Both the position numbers and the translations under genes were made by a program. From Blautia sp. BIOML-A1 (GTDB lineage Bacteria > Bacillota > Clostridia > Lachnospirales > Lachnospiraceae), in assembly GCF_009883055.1 (NCBI RefSeq), contig NZ_WWVR01000003.1, forward strand, positions 62,001-126,000: a DNA stretch of 64,000 nt, in the 5' to 3' direction. Below the pieces are notes generated by a model. That model was not told the DNA's origin. It saw only the letters and a list, made by a program, of their open reading frames with translations, and ran no database searches. Each line of letters begins with the position of its first letter. Within the stretch, counting starts at the first letter, position 1. Below are positions 35,226 through 44,662 of this stretch, piece by piece.

Positions 35226-35612
35226 GGGACAACACCTCCATTTTCTCTTTCAGCCTCTTTGTTCTCCGATTTCTTTCTGCGTCAAGTGCTGGAAGTAATA
35301 CAAAAAGATTTCCTCCTGTGTCTGTTCCGGCAGCCGGGCAAGAGCCGCTGCAAGGGAACGGCTGTCTAAAAGTATCGTCTGCCCCCGGACAGAAAACGGA
35401 TAGGTTTCTCCATAGTCCGGCACTTGAAAATACTCATCTGTGGTGCTTAGCGGGACAAACTTTTCTTCGGTCAAATATTCAAGGGAGATTTCCCGTTTCC
35501 ACCTTGCTGCCAACATACGGGCAGCGTCAAAGGACGCATGACGAATAACAATCCGGCAATAGGTATCATGGGTATAGCGGATATGTTCTTGATAGGCTTC
35601 CTGTTTGGTCAT
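35218..35612 (-). pseudogene. Tn916-like sigma-70 family factor with internal deletion
   Basis: ATG at 35612 with GGGGGAG upstream: MTKQEAYQEHIRYTHDTYCR through LPEQTQEEIFLYYFQHLTQK and EIGEQRG, then a stop. The typical final residues RLKEKMEVLSHE occur in another frame just downstream, ending at 35218. The recognition helix of region 4 between them is deleted, so the product is truncated and probably inactive. Family: conjugative-transposon sigma-70-like regulator. Confidence 0.75.
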
Positions 35613-35769
35613 GGAAACTCCCCCTTTCTTCGACGGCAGCACTTTTTGCTGTCGCCCCTTGATTACCCACCAGCAGGGACAGACGGGGCTGTCAACGGTG
35701 GGCGCAGCCCATTCACTTGCCGTTGACTGGCTCGGCTGGGTTTGATATTTTTGAATGGTAATTGCAGAT

Positions 35770-36402
35770 TTAATTCTTACGACTATATCCAATGGTGCTT
35801 ATTATGAGGGAAATTCCAAAAATCAAAATTGCCGCTATCCCTGTGATTAGCACATATGAATGAACAGAATTTACCATAGTAGCCATTCCCGGTCCATCTT
35901 CAAAATATTTTACAAAGTAAAACATTGGAATTACCACAATCAAGCCCATAGTTTGCGCAGAACGAAAACCAAACCAATAAGTTAATGGCAAGCAAATTCC
36001 TGTCCATAATAATGGGATAATAATTGCTGCTGCAATCGAAAATAACCAGATAAGCATATCAAAGTTTTGAAAAATTATGCTGGATAAACTATTGAACGCA
36101 ATGCTTCCCAAAATGCTGATTGCAACAGTATATATTACGGAAACATATTTACTTGCAACAACAGTAAAATTGCTTATCGGCATAGCTAATTGATATTTTT
36201 TCCAGCTTGCCTTTTCATCACTTGCGAAACTCATAATATTTTGCATACCGATTGTCATGGCAAACATAACGGAAGCAAATAAGCCAGCATAAATTCCAGC
36301 ATTGAAAATAAGCAGAACAATAGCTGCTGCTGCAATCAGAATAAGTTTCTTATCAATACTCTTGAAGAAAATGGATATGTCTTTATATATCAATCCTCGC
36401 AT
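35770..36402 (-). CDS. ABC-2 type transporter permease
   Basis: 210 residues, six hydrophobic segments, N-terminus MRGLIYKDISIFFKSIDKK typical of ABC-2 permeases that pair with a single ATPase under a GntR regulator. AAAGGAGGTAC lies before the ATG, which overlaps the ATPase stop by 13 nt. Probably exports a peptide, lipid or drug; substrate unknown. Confidence 0.85.
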   Translation of the reverse strand: MRGLIYKDISIFFKSIDKKLILIAAAAIVLLIFNAGIYAGLFASVMFAMTIGMQNIMSFASDEKASWKKYQLAMPISNFTVVASKYVSVIYTVAISILGSIAFNSLSSIIFQNFDMLIWLFSIAAAIIIPLLWTGICLPLTYWFGFRSAQTMGLIVVIPMFYFVKYFEDGPGMATMVNSVHSYVLITGIAAILIFGISLIISTIGYSRKN

Positions 36403-37253
36403 GATGTACCTCCTTTAACATAGAAAAGCATAATATCTTCTAATGTGGCATTATCCACAATGATGTTTTTGTATTTTCGTTTGAATGCTTCCTTGTCATG
36501 AACAAGACACTCCACGCTCATATTTGTAGTTCGGTGTATGATATAATCATCAGAGGAAAGCTGTGCAAATTTTTCTTTTCCGCACTTTGCCACGCCATAA
36601 TTATAAACAAGATTATCCTTCTGTTCCTCGAAAATGATTTTTCCCTGATGAATTAAAATCACATAGTCTGCAATTTTTTGTATGTCCGAAGTAATATGCG
36701 ACGAAAAGAAGATAGAGCAATCTTCATCTTGGATAAATTCCAAAAATAGGTCTAATACTTCATCACGCACAACGGGATCGAGACCTGTTGTTGCTTCGTC
36801 CAAAATCAACAGTTTAGGTCTATGTGCTATAGCACAAATGATAGACAACTTCATTTTCATGCCTTTAGAAAATGTGCCAATCGTTTTCTTGGTCGGGATT
36901 TTGAATTTTTTCAAGTATCGCGAAAAAAGGTCACTATCCCATGTCTTATAAACTCCTTTCAAGATTTTTTCAATATCTGCGGTTGTAAACACATCATGAA
37001 AATTACATTCATCAAAAACAACGCCAATATTTTCTTTGACAGTTGGAATTGTATGGTCTATTCCAAAGACTTGTATCTGTCCGCTATCTTTGTTTAGTTC
37101 ATTTAATATCAGATTGATAGTAGTGCTTTTTCCTGCACCATTCTCGCCAATAAAGCCTACAATCCTGCCTTTAGGGACTTTGAACGAAACATTGTCCAAA
37201 GAAAAATCTTCGAATTGCTTGCATAAATTCTGCACCAAAATGTTGTTATCCAT
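36390..37253 (-). CDS. ABC transporter ATP-binding protein
   Basis: 287 residues. Walker A GENGAGKST (about 37-45), signature FSKGMKMKLS (a KGM variant of LSGGQ, common in this subfamily), Walker B LLILDEATTGLD (note Glu-Ala in place of Glu-Pro) and switch His in SSHITSDI. ATG at 37253 is preferred; an upstream GTG lies within the ribosome site. It forms an exporter with the permease downstream and is controlled by the GntR gene upstream. Confidence 0.92.
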   Translation of the reverse strand: MDNNILVQNLCKQFEDFSLDNVSFKVPKGRIVGFIGENGAGKSTTINLILNELNKDSGQIQVFGIDHTIPTVKENIGVVFDECNFHDVFTTADIEKILKGVYKTWDSDLFSRYLKKFKIPTKKTIGTFSKGMKMKLSIICAIAHRPKLLILDEATTGLDPVVRDEVLDLFLEFIQDEDCSIFFSSHITSDIQKIADYVILIHQGKIIFEEQKDNLVYNYGVAKCGKEKFAQLSSDDYIIHRTTNMSVECLVHDKEAFKRKYKNIIVDNATLEDIMLFYVKGGTSCED

Positions 37254-37268
37254 GCCTGTCACCTCTCG

Positions 37269-37640
37269 TTATTCCTCGTAAAATAGTTTTAGAATATTCG
37301 TCATTTGCCCAAGACTAATGCCATGTGCTCGACCAATTTCTGCGACCTTTTGTAAAAGTTCTTCAGCAATTCGTAACTGTTCCTCTTGAATAAATTCCCT
37401 ATTCTGTGATGCTACAAAACTGCCTTTTCCAGATACAGTTTCTATAAATCCATCTCTCGTTAAATCTTCATATGCTCTCTGAACGGTAATAACACTGATA
37501 TGTAAATCTTTTGCTAAAGCTCTCATAGAAGGGAGGGCTTCGCCAGCAGATAATGTGCCGTCCATAATAAAACTTTTTACTTGCATACAGATTTGTTCGT
37601 AAATAGGCTTATCACTGCTATTACTTATGATAATCTCCAC
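37269..37640 (-). CDS. GntR-family (YtrA-like) repressor of ABC module
   Basis: 123 residues from a GTG at 37640 with AGGTGAGCAA upstream. N-terminal winged helix (PIYEQICMQVKSFIMDGTLS, LPSMRALAKDLHISVITVQR) and a short C-terminal dimerisation part as in the YtrA subfamily, which regulate neighbouring ABC exporters. A 39-bp palindrome overlaps its leader (37657-37695), so autorepression is likely. Confidence 0.92.
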   Translation of the reverse strand: MEIIISNSSDKPIYEQICMQVKSFIMDGTLSAGEALPSMRALAKDLHISVITVQRAYEDLTRDGFIETVSGKGSFVASQNREFIQEEQLRIAEELLQKVAEIGRAHGISLGQMTNILKLFYEE

Positions 37641-37656
37641 TTGCTCACCTCGCCAT

Positions 37657-37695
37657 GTGCACTTATCGTAATAAGTGTACTTATTCGATAAGCAC
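37657..37695 (-). promoter_or_regulatory. GntR operator, 39-bp near-palindrome
   Basis: GTGCTTATCG-AATAAGT and ACTTATT-ACGATAAG-TGCAC face each other across a central GTAC-like core, directly downstream of the -10 element. It fits a dimeric or tetrameric GntR repressor site. Confidence 0.75.
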
Positions 37696-37724
37696 AGTAT
37701 AGGCGGTTTGTGTGAACCTGTCAA
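37696..37724 (-). promoter_or_regulatory. Sigma-A promoter of GntR-ABC operon
   Basis: TTGACA (37724-37719) and TATACT (37701-37696) separated by 17 bp; the operator palindrome begins immediately after the -10 box. Confidence 0.88.
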
Positions 37725-37881
37725 GAGAAAAGATGTAAATACATTCGGAAAAGCGAGTGGCTGTCTATCAAATTCTTGTATGTTACTTTACCGCACATGA
37801 GCATTATGTGTGGTCTTGGATCCAGATGATTCTGGTTCCGTTTTTACAAACCAGTTACTTAATCACTTTTCTTAAAAAGGC

Positions 37882-37920
37882 AAAAAAATAGAACGTATAG
37901 ATTATTTCCATACGCTCTAT
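37882..37920 (-). terminator. Terminator after small membrane protein
   Basis: ATAGAGCGTATGG pairs with CTATACGTTCTAT on the minus strand and is followed by a run of Ts, about 50 nt beyond the stop at 37973. Confidence 0.75.
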
Positions 37921-37972
37921 CTCACATTTCATATTAAATTTTTGAATTCTACAAACTTGAAATTGACATAAC

Positions 37973-38158
37973 TCACTTAGATTGCTTATGCCAAGCATAT
38001 AAGTAGATAGCAAGGAACACTCCCGCAAAGCAACTAATGATTATGCCTGCAATCAAAGCAGGATAATAACTTGTAATCACTCCTGTATCTGCTGTTATGA
38101 TGAAGATAATACCAATAACGAATGCTATAACATAGATAATAGGCATAAACTTTTTCAT
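37973..38158 (-). CDS. Small two-helix membrane protein
   Basis: 61 residues, two membrane helices (about 5-24 and 34-55) with a short outside loop (TADTGVITSYYP) and a basic tail WHKQSK. AGGAGGTGATTTT precedes the ATG. It has its own terminator. No family recognised. Confidence 0.7.
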   Translation of the reverse strand: MKKFMPIIYVIAFVIGIIFIITADTGVITSYYPALIAGIIISCFAGVFLAIYLYAWHKQSK

Positions 38159-38416
38159 AAAATCACCTCCTAGTCAACTCCAGATTTGTTACTCACATGA
38201 TATTTCATTGAAATGATAACGTTTAGGATACAACGAAAAGTGAACCCTTATGTACTTGAAGAATCTGAAATACGATTCCTCCCTGTAAATACCAATCTGT
38301 TCAACAAAGCAATTAAAATTTATTCTTCTCAGTGGTCTTAATATATAGTTTATCAAAATATAGAAGAAATGAATATATATTTTCTTTTAATACTTTTCTA
38401 AAAAAGCTTTATTTTA

Positions 38417-38791
38417 TCACTCTCCAGTCACCGGACGCATCATGGAAAGCAGCTCTTTCCGGTAATGATCGGCCTTTTCCTGATTGCCCTGTTCTTTCCG
38501 TACCATCTTTGTGATTCCCGGATACTGTCCCGGGAAGCTTTGCAGCATGATACCATCTCCATAGATCAGGTAAACATCTCCGTCTGTCATATCTTCCTCT
38601 GTCAGCTTCTTTCCATTCTCATCCGTAAGCTTATCCGGTATCGTTCCGGAGAAAATCGTGTCCGTGTCCAGATCCGCAAAATACCAGCTGTTATCATCTG
38701 TATGAAAATACACTGCTGTCATCGGCTTTTCCCCGCATCCCGCCAGACAGAACATAACAAGTACCGCCAGCATCACGATCCATTTTTTCAT
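38417..38791 (-). CDS. Small lipoprotein, unknown
   Basis: 124 residues with lipobox CLAGC (Cys 19). The mature part is about 105 residues, starting EKPMTAVYFHTDDNSWYF, beta-rich, with a DGDVYLIYGDGIML motif that suggests an OB- or DUF3221-like fold. GGAGGTGG precedes the ATG. Single-gene unit; function unknown. Confidence 0.75.
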   Translation of the reverse strand: MKKWIVMLAVLVMFCLAGCGEKPMTAVYFHTDDNSWYFADLDTDTIFSGTIPDKLTDENGKKLTEEDMTDGDVYLIYGDGIMLQSFPGQYPGITKMVRKEQGNQEKADHYRKELLSMMRPVTGE

Positions 38792-38931
38792 TATTCCACC
38801 TCCTGGTCTCTGTCAGTATTTGATTATTTCGACTTCGCACCGTGCTAGCACCATGAAAAACATTAATATTACTGACTTCTACAATGTTTTTTATCTGGCA
38901 CTACCATTAGTGGGAGATTTTTGATATAAAT

Positions 38932-39909
38932 TTAATTGATCGTTGGAAGTACTTCCATAACCTGATCAATCACTTCCACAATTCTCTGTATATCCATATT
39001 TTCTTTTACATCAGAACTATCATTCACGTTCAAACCATCTTGCCAGTCCTGGACAATAGATACTGCCGGGATATTCACTAATGCAAACGGATAATGGTCA
39101 CTGTTGGTTGCCATTGTCAGGAAAAATCTGTCACTGGGTGTAAATAGTTCTGACATACTGTTTTTATTTAATTCTGCCAGTTTTTTCAATCCCTCATCAT
39201 CATATTCCGCATTGTCTGGTCTTTTGTTTCCTTCGATCATCGCCATATAACCCAGATCACTTTTTTCTGCAATAGTATCAATATTTATTACTCCGATGAT
39301 CTGTTTCCGCTCGTCCTCCGTCAGCTTACCAACATACCATCTTGAACCCAGCATATATTTCTCTTCGCCCGAGAACAGGATGAATTTTATATTATACGGT
39401 ATCTCTGTATCTTTTAAAATCCTTGCCAGTTCAAGCACTGCTGCCACTCCGGAACCGTTATCATTGGCGCCCACCGAATCTTCTGCACTGTCATAATGGG
39501 CACTTATGATCAGATTTTTTGTAGTATCAATGGATGAGTTTTTTGTCACAATGATATTTTCACCAATGCCGTCAACAATTGCATTCTCGGCTGTTGATGC
39601 CAGAAACACATCCGCCTGCGAGGAATGCCTTATTGCATTCTCATTGTTTTCATCGTTATATTCGAATTTCTGGTATTCTATATTGTCATATCCCAGATTG
39701 CCAAAATATTTACTAATATATTCTTTTACATTCTGTATTGCATCAGAATTTATTGGACGCGGTTCAGAAGTGATTTCATCGATGATCTGTTCAATATTCT
39801 GTTCCAAAGGCTCTATTATTGTACCGTTCTGGGTAACACTCTCCGCCATTGTCTGAATTGGTGCTATTAATGATATAACCATAATTAAGGCAATTGTAAT
39901 TTTTTTCAT
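38932..39909 (-). CDS. Secreted M28-family zinc aminopeptidase
   Basis: 325 residues: signal peptide (to about MAES), then an M28 domain with the di-zinc ligands in LIISAHYDSAED (His), VGANDNGSGVAA (Asp) and ILFSGEEKYMLGS (catalytic Glu pair), an Asp in GVINIDTIAEK and a His in TNSDHYPFA. Likely exported and acting on peptides at the cell surface. About 415 bp upstream is non-coding. Family confident, substrate unknown. Confidence 0.9.
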   Translation of the reverse strand: MKKITIALIMVISLIAPIQTMAESVTQNGTIIEPLEQNIEQIIDEITSEPRPINSDAIQNVKEYISKYFGNLGYDNIEYQKFEYNDENNENAIRHSSQADVFLASTAENAIVDGIGENIIVTKNSSIDTTKNLIISAHYDSAEDSVGANDNGSGVAAVLELARILKDTEIPYNIKFILFSGEEKYMLGSRWYVGKLTEDERKQIIGVINIDTIAEKSDLGYMAMIEGNKRPDNAEYDDEGLKKLAELNKNSMSELFTPSDRFFLTMATNSDHYPFALVNIPAVSIVQDWQDGLNVNDSSDVKENMDIQRIVEVIDQVMEVLPTIN

Positions 39910-40199
39910 TTGTGAGCTTCCTCATTTTACCAAGTATTAATCAGTATCTTTTATCCAATAACTTTCCATGCAGAACCATAGGCTACAACGAAAGCTTTTT
40001 TCCATACCATAAACATTATCATTTAAATCTCAGATTTTGAAAAAGGGACAGACATTGATAAATTCACTTAGTTCCATTCTGGGCTATGTACGGAACATTA
40101 CAACCACATGATCAAAAAGCAGTAAATCTGATATTCAAATGTACATTGTGATTCTTTTTTTTACAAAATTAGCTTTTTTATCATTTATGTTATCAACTG

Positions 40200-40335
40200 A
40201 TACTATTATACCATGAACTGCATCACCAACCAAGTGTTCTTTTTTGCTTTTACAGCGTTCGTACAGTGCTTTTACAATTCATTGCATATCTGTAAAGGAA
40301 AGAGACTTCTTGCTATATATTATGTTAAATTCCTG
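40200..40335. repeat. Copy 1 of a dispersed element (see 61110-61225)
   Basis: Shares ATTATACCA.GA..TGCAT at the left, a CAATTCAT block, then CTGTAaAGGAAaGAGA and TTCTTGCTATATATT with TGTTAAAT with the copy near 61.1-61.2 kb, with gaps between. The right end abuts the stop codon of the gene at 40325. The remaining 39910-40200 stretch shows nothing else recognisable. Confidence 0.55.
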
Positions 40336-41032
40336 AAAGTAATTTCTTTGCGTTCTCCAGGTTATTCTTTCCATTTATTTTTAGATATACTTTACTGATT
40401 TCAGAAGGCTCTCCTATTTCTCTGCAGAGATCCTGTGCCTGGGAAATGGGTATGTAGATTTCGTTGCCTTCTGTTACTACAGCGGCTTTACAGGGCATAT
40501 ATGAGGTTTGCGGTTCTCTTGCGGAATTGCCGGATAAAGTGGTAAGATCATCCGCGGCTTTGGAAGTATCCTTCTCTTTTTCATCCAGGGAATAAAAAAT
40601 ATTCAGGTTTTCACCCATCTCTAAAAATTTTTCCTGTTGTTTTTTTGAAATGGCATGATTATTATAGTCTTTCATATCCCGTAGGGAACCATTTCCCAGC
40701 AATAACAACGGCATCTTCCCCAGTTCATTCTGAGTTGGATTTTTTCCAAACGCATTCATATCAATTCCTGAAAAAGTCGTTGTTTCCGTATAATCTTCAA
40801 TTTTGATGACAACCGGGACTTCTATGACTGGCCAGATTTCTTTTATACCTTTTATCTTCTTCGCTTTCTGCAAAAAATCTTCATCATAAGCCAGATCTCC
40901 AAGTGGGAGCAGCACAGTAAATTGCCGTTTTTCTTCTTTCATGCCTGCCAGCAGCATTCCTAATAATGTAAGTATCAATGCCAGCAGAAGTATGACAAAT
41001 AAGGTAAAGCTGTCTATTTTTTTTCTTTTCAA
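40325..41032 (-). CDS. Single-pass membrane protein with MacB-like extracytoplasmic domain
   Basis: 235 residues: one N-terminal helix (about 9-30) and an extracellular domain with KKIKGIKEIWPVIEVPVVIK and TTTFSGIDMNAFG, followed by EIYIPISQAQDLC, reminiscent of MacB/FtsX periplasmic core domains but lacking the permease helices. It overlaps the preceding gene by 4 nt and ends the HK/RR/ABC operon. Probably an accessory of the ABC complex. Confidence 0.7.
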   Translation of the reverse strand: MKRKKIDSFTLFVILLLALILTLLGMLLAGMKEEKRQFTVLLPLGDLAYDEDFLQKAKKIKGIKEIWPVIEVPVVIKIEDYTETTTFSGIDMNAFGKNPTQNELGKMPLLLLGNGSLRDMKDYNNHAISKKQQEKFLEMGENLNIFYSLDEKEKDTSKAADDLTTLSGNSAREPQTSYMPCKAAVVTEGNEIYIPISQAQDLCREIGEPSEISKVYLKINGKNNLENAKKLLSGI

Positions 41033-42327
41033 TGAGAAGCCGCCTTTCTCACTTCTTCGAGAAGGATATTTTTCTTATGAAGCTTTCTGACCAGAATCAG
41101 GATTATGGAAATAAGCAGTACTGCAACAACTGCAGCTATGGAATACCACCAGTTATTGGTTTTCTCCTGGTCATCTTCAACCTTTAAAGACTTTATCTGG
41201 GTTTCTTTGATTTCAGAATCAAATTTCATTTCTTCCTCGTATGATTTGCCATCTGCATCCTCATACGTAAGAATTAATTGACCTGCACATTTTCCTGTTT
41301 TTCCTTTTACATATATGCGAAGACTTCCCTGGGATAAATCTCCGGCCTCTATGGTCCCTAAGAATGCAGTATCGTTTGAGCTTAATTCATCAGCCTTTAA
41401 GCTGACACTTGCATTGTAAATTTTGTCTCTTCCGAGATTCATTGCTTTTACCGGGATCTCTACTGTATCCATAGTGTACAAAACAGATGGAATATCTGAA
41501 GCTTCCAGCTTAACACGAACCGGTTGGATGATCTGAAAAGACAGTAATTCTGTACCGGTAGTTGCCGTTGCTTTCGAATCTTCATAATCCAGAGAAAAAG
41601 TAATGACAGCCTGGCCAGGATCACAGTTTTCTGTTATAGTAATCATCTGTTCCAAAGTAATTGCTTCACCAGGAGCCAGGACTTGTACATAAAAAGAGTT
41701 TTTCTCAAATTCGATTCCTTTGTTCTCTGTAGAAAGGGAAATTTTTAAACCAAATACATTTTGACTGCAGCTTTTATTTCGAAATGTCAGCGACATTTCT
41801 GTTGTAGAACCAGCCTCCAATCGTCCACCTGAAAGATTGCTGTCTTCTAATAATACCTGCGGTTTATGTAATATTTTTTCACTTGATGAGTCTGATGTTG
41901 AATTACCTCCTCCCCCACCGCCCGAATACCCTCCGTTGTCTATAACCGGATCTGTTATCTGCGGGGCGTCACCGTCTTCCGGATTATCACTGTCTATTAC
42001 AACATGAAAAGGATTCGATTTAGAACCATCACCAAAGTCATCTCCTGATGTAAAAATATCCGGATCCGGATTTTCTTTATCGGTATCAGCTTTATCAGGA
42101 GTCTTTTCATCCTCTGCCGGAGGTTCGGTACTCGTAGAATCATCCTCTTTTTCATCAAGGGTTAACGAGTTGTCATTCTCATAAGATACGGACGGATCTG
42201 AGTCCGTAAATCCTTCTTCAGCAGATGTAATCTCCGTGTTTTGAGGCTCTGTGGCAAAAACGGTAGCTGGAAGAAATATTATTGTCGTACACAATACTAA
42301 TGCCGTTTTTACAAATAAATTTCTCAT
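41029..42327 (-). CDS. Membrane-anchored surface protein with COG1361-like domains
   Basis: 432 residues: signal peptide (ATVFATEPQ), acidic Ser/Asp/Glu spacer, Gly-rich hinge (GGYSGGGGGGN), two NEW3/COG1361-like beta-sandwich domains (about 160-370; SGGRLEAGSTTEMSLTFRN, VEIPVKAMNLGRDKIYNASV), then a membrane helix (about 395-415) and a basic tail. Such proteins accompany ABC exporters and are thought to act outside the membrane with the MacB-like partner. Member of the 40.3-46.1 kb operon. Confidence 0.78.
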   Translation of the reverse strand: MRNLFVKTALVLCTTIIFLPATVFATEPQNTEITSAEEGFTDSDPSVSYENDNSLTLDEKEDDSTSTEPPAEDEKTPDKADTDKENPDPDIFTSGDDFGDGSKSNPFHVVIDSDNPEDGDAPQITDPVIDNGGYSGGGGGGNSTSDSSSEKILHKPQVLLEDSNLSGGRLEAGSTTEMSLTFRNKSCSQNVFGLKISLSTENKGIEFEKNSFYVQVLAPGEAITLEQMITITENCDPGQAVITFSLDYEDSKATATTGTELLSFQIIQPVRVKLEASDIPSVLYTMDTVEIPVKAMNLGRDKIYNASVSLKADELSSNDTAFLGTIEAGDLSQGSLRIYVKGKTGKCAGQLILTYEDADGKSYEEEMKFDSEIKETQIKSLKVEDDQEKTNNWWYSIAAVVAVLLISIILILVRKLHKKNILLEEVRKAASH

Positions 42328-42329
42328 TA

Positions 42330-43046
42330 TCAGGCAGTCCTTTCTCTTAAGATTCCTCCATCCATTTCATATACGTGGTCACATAAGATTCTGATGTCCT
42401 CTTCATTATGGCTTGCCAGCAAAATGGTTTTTCCTGCTGCTTTTAAATCCAGCAGCAGTTCTCTTATTTCTTCCACGCCATGTTTATCCAGTCCATTAAA
42501 CGGCTCATCCAGGATCAAAAACAGAGGATCTTCCATAATGGCCTGTGCAATACCAAGGCGTTGACGCATTCCAAGGGAATATTTTCCGACTGGTTTCTTC
42601 ATGTCCGGATCCAATCCTACCCTTTTTAAGACTATGCGGATATCGGCCTTCGAAATCCGGCCATTCATGTCTGCCAGGATCTCCAGATTTTTAAAGCCCG
42701 TATATTGTGTAAGAAAACCGGGAGTCTCGATAATAACTCCAAGACTTTCAGGAAAATCCACATCATGGCCTATTTTTTTTCCAAATACAAAAATAGTGCC
42801 CGTAGTTACAGGGAGAAACCCACAGATGCATTTCATAAGAACGGTCTTTCCGGAACCGTTATTTCCAACAATCCCATAGACGTTCCCTGTTTTCAAGGAA
42901 AGATTTACTTCCTGTAACACGATGTCTTCACCGAAACGTTTGGTCACGTGTTCTATTTTTACGCAGGTGTTCTGCATCATTCCACTTGCTCTTTGCGGAT
43001 CACAGGCCAGATTAAATGTCCCTTCAGATTTCTTCCAATCTTCCAT
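42330..43046 (-). CDS. ABC transporter ATP-binding protein
   Basis: 238 residues from the ATG at 43046, which has GGGAGGTG upstream; the GTG at 43055 lies within that site. Walker A GNNGSGKTV (about 55), signature YSLGMRQRLG, Walker B FLILDEPFNGLD and switch His ASHNEED. It overlaps the upstream permease gene. Single ATPase expected to serve the two permeases that follow upstream in the operon. Confidence 0.92.
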   Translation of the reverse strand: MEDWKKSEGTFNLACDPQRASGMMQNTCVKIEHVTKRFGEDIVLQEVNLSLKTGNVYGIVGNNGSGKTVLMKCICGFLPVTTGTIFVFGKKIGHDVDFPESLGVIIETPGFLTQYTGFKNLEILADMNGRISKADIRIVLKRVGLDPDMKKPVGKYSLGMRQRLGIAQAIMEDPLFLILDEPFNGLDKHGVEEIRELLLDLKAAGKTILLASHNEEDIRILCDHVYEMDGGILRERTA

Positions 43047-43752
43047 ATAAAACACCTCCCAGAATTCCCAGCATTACTAATAAAAACAACAGTAGAAATA
43101 GCCAAAGTCCTATTTTGTCCGGTCCCCAATTTTTATCAGCCAGTATCCATTCTACTGGATAAAACCATATCTGATTTTTAAAATAGCGGTCATGAAGAAT
43201 AATTCCGAAATAGAAGCTTACAAAAGGGATTCCATATACCATGTAAGCAGAATCCCATAAAATCCCGCAGCTTCCACCGAAAGTACTTATGATACTTCCG
43301 ATAAGTCCTGTCCGGAATGCCTTCATGAGCAAGTCCAGAAGTGCTTCTTTCTGAATAGCACCCTGTATCTCCAGCGGATAGAACACAATAAAATTGATAA
43401 AAAGTACCGTTAGTATAGCTAATGTCCAGACCATAAAACCAGACATCATAATAGAAAAGACTTTACCTTCGACATACTGTCTGCGGGTCGTTCTGGGAAG
43501 TATCTCCTTTAAAAATCCACTTTTATATTCTTGCAGAATGGAATCACTCCATGGCAATACGGCCGCTACCGGAATGGCAAAAGATACTGCCTGACTTTTT
43601 AAGGAACCTTCCAGTATACTGATAAAAGTACCACATGCCAGTGCTTTTTTTAAGCTGGGATAAGTCTGGCCAATGGCGATGGAGATGCAGGCTATCAGCC
43701 ATGCTGCCAGAAAATTCTTATTAAATAACATACGTTTTGTTTCACCCCACAC
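43024..43752 (-). CDS. ABC transporter membrane protein
   Basis: 242 residues with six predicted helices; starts MWGETKRMLFNKNFLAAWLI. The loop LQEYKSGFLKEILPRTTRRQ resembles the cytoplasmic coupling loop of ABC-2 permeases. It is 3'-overlapped by the ATPase gene. Pairs with the related permease at 43771. Confidence 0.8.
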   Translation of the reverse strand: MWGETKRMLFNKNFLAAWLIACISIAIGQTYPSLKKALACGTFISILEGSLKSQAVSFAIPVAAVLPWSDSILQEYKSGFLKEILPRTTRRQYVEGKVFSIMMSGFMVWTLAILTVLFINFIVFYPLEIQGAIQKEALLDLLMKAFRTGLIGSIISTFGGSCGILWDSAYMVYGIPFVSFYFGIILHDRYFKNQIWFYPVEWILADKNWGPDKIGLWLFLLLFLLVMLGILGGVLYGRLEEI

Positions 43753-43770
43753 AGGTATTCCCCCTCCCGA

Positions 43771-44661
43771 TCATGTCTTTTCTCCAAGAAATTCAAAGGT
43801 ATATTTTTTCATCCGGTTAATTGCAAAAACTGCAAGAAGAACTAAAATACCCAGAAAAAACATGTAGGAATGCGTGATTTTCGGGAGCAATGGGTCATAA
43901 CCTAAGTTATGTTTTCCGTATACTGCCTGGTTCAGAGGACTGATCCAGCAGATTAATACATTTACCTGATACATTTCGTATTTTTCTTTATGTAAAATTG
44001 CAGCCAGTACTTTCGGGTCCAATAAAAAACCAAAAACACTGTAAAGAAGGCCAAAAATCATCCCCTTAGTCTTCCCTTTATAGAGATTTCCTACAAGGAT
44101 TACAAAGCTTAAGGTCAGCGAATAACAAAACAGAAGGAAGAAAACCTGCAGCATACAGCCATAGGGTGAGATACTTTCCATGACCCTTACTGTAGAAGGG
44201 ACCTGCAGGTTTTTTCCTAATTCTGAATAACCAAGCATGGCCGCAGTTTCGCTCCACAGGTTACCTGGATAACTCTTTTTCATACACAGCACGGCCGTAA
44301 ATAACAGCATCAAAACCGTATATAAAACAGTTACAAGAATAACATAAATGAATTGACCTAAAAGCCATTTCCTCTTGGTTGTCCGGGTCAGCTGGTATGG
44401 AGTAATAGGTGTCATCTTCGGCAGGTCAGAAAACATAAGAAGCAAGAGCAGCGAACTGGACAGTACTGCTATCCCATCCCCAAATGTCCAGATAAATGGC
44501 TCAATGGCCTGTACCGGTGTATCGTAGGTCTCCATTACAACCATGATTCTGCCTGTAAGTAGAAAACTAAGTACAAATTCTAACAGAAATATAAAAATAA
44601 CTTTGGGATTGCGTAAAAATCCGAAGAAATTGTACCGTACAATTCCAAATACCTGCCTCAT
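43771..44661 (-). CDS. ABC transporter membrane protein
   Basis: 296 residues with about seven hydrophobic segments; N-terminus MRQVFGIVRYNFFGFLRNPK is typical of ABC-2 subunits. An interior loop (YQLTRTTKRKWLLGQFIYV) is likely the ATPase contact. Starts two bases from the lipoprotein gene stop. Confidence 0.82.
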   Translation of the reverse strand: MRQVFGIVRYNFFGFLRNPKVIFIFLLEFVLSFLLTGRIMVVMETYDTPVQAIEPFIWTFGDGIAVLSSSLLLLLMFSDLPKMTPITPYQLTRTTKRKWLLGQFIYVILVTVLYTVLMLLFTAVLCMKKSYPGNLWSETAAMLGYSELGKNLQVPSTVRVMESISPYGCMLQVFFLLFCYSLTLSFVILVGNLYKGKTKGMIFGLLYSVFGFLLDPKVLAAILHKEKYEMYQVNVLICWISPLNQAVYGKHNLGYDPLLPKITHSYMFFLGILVLLAVFAINRMKKYTFEFLGEKT

Positions 44662-44662
44662 G

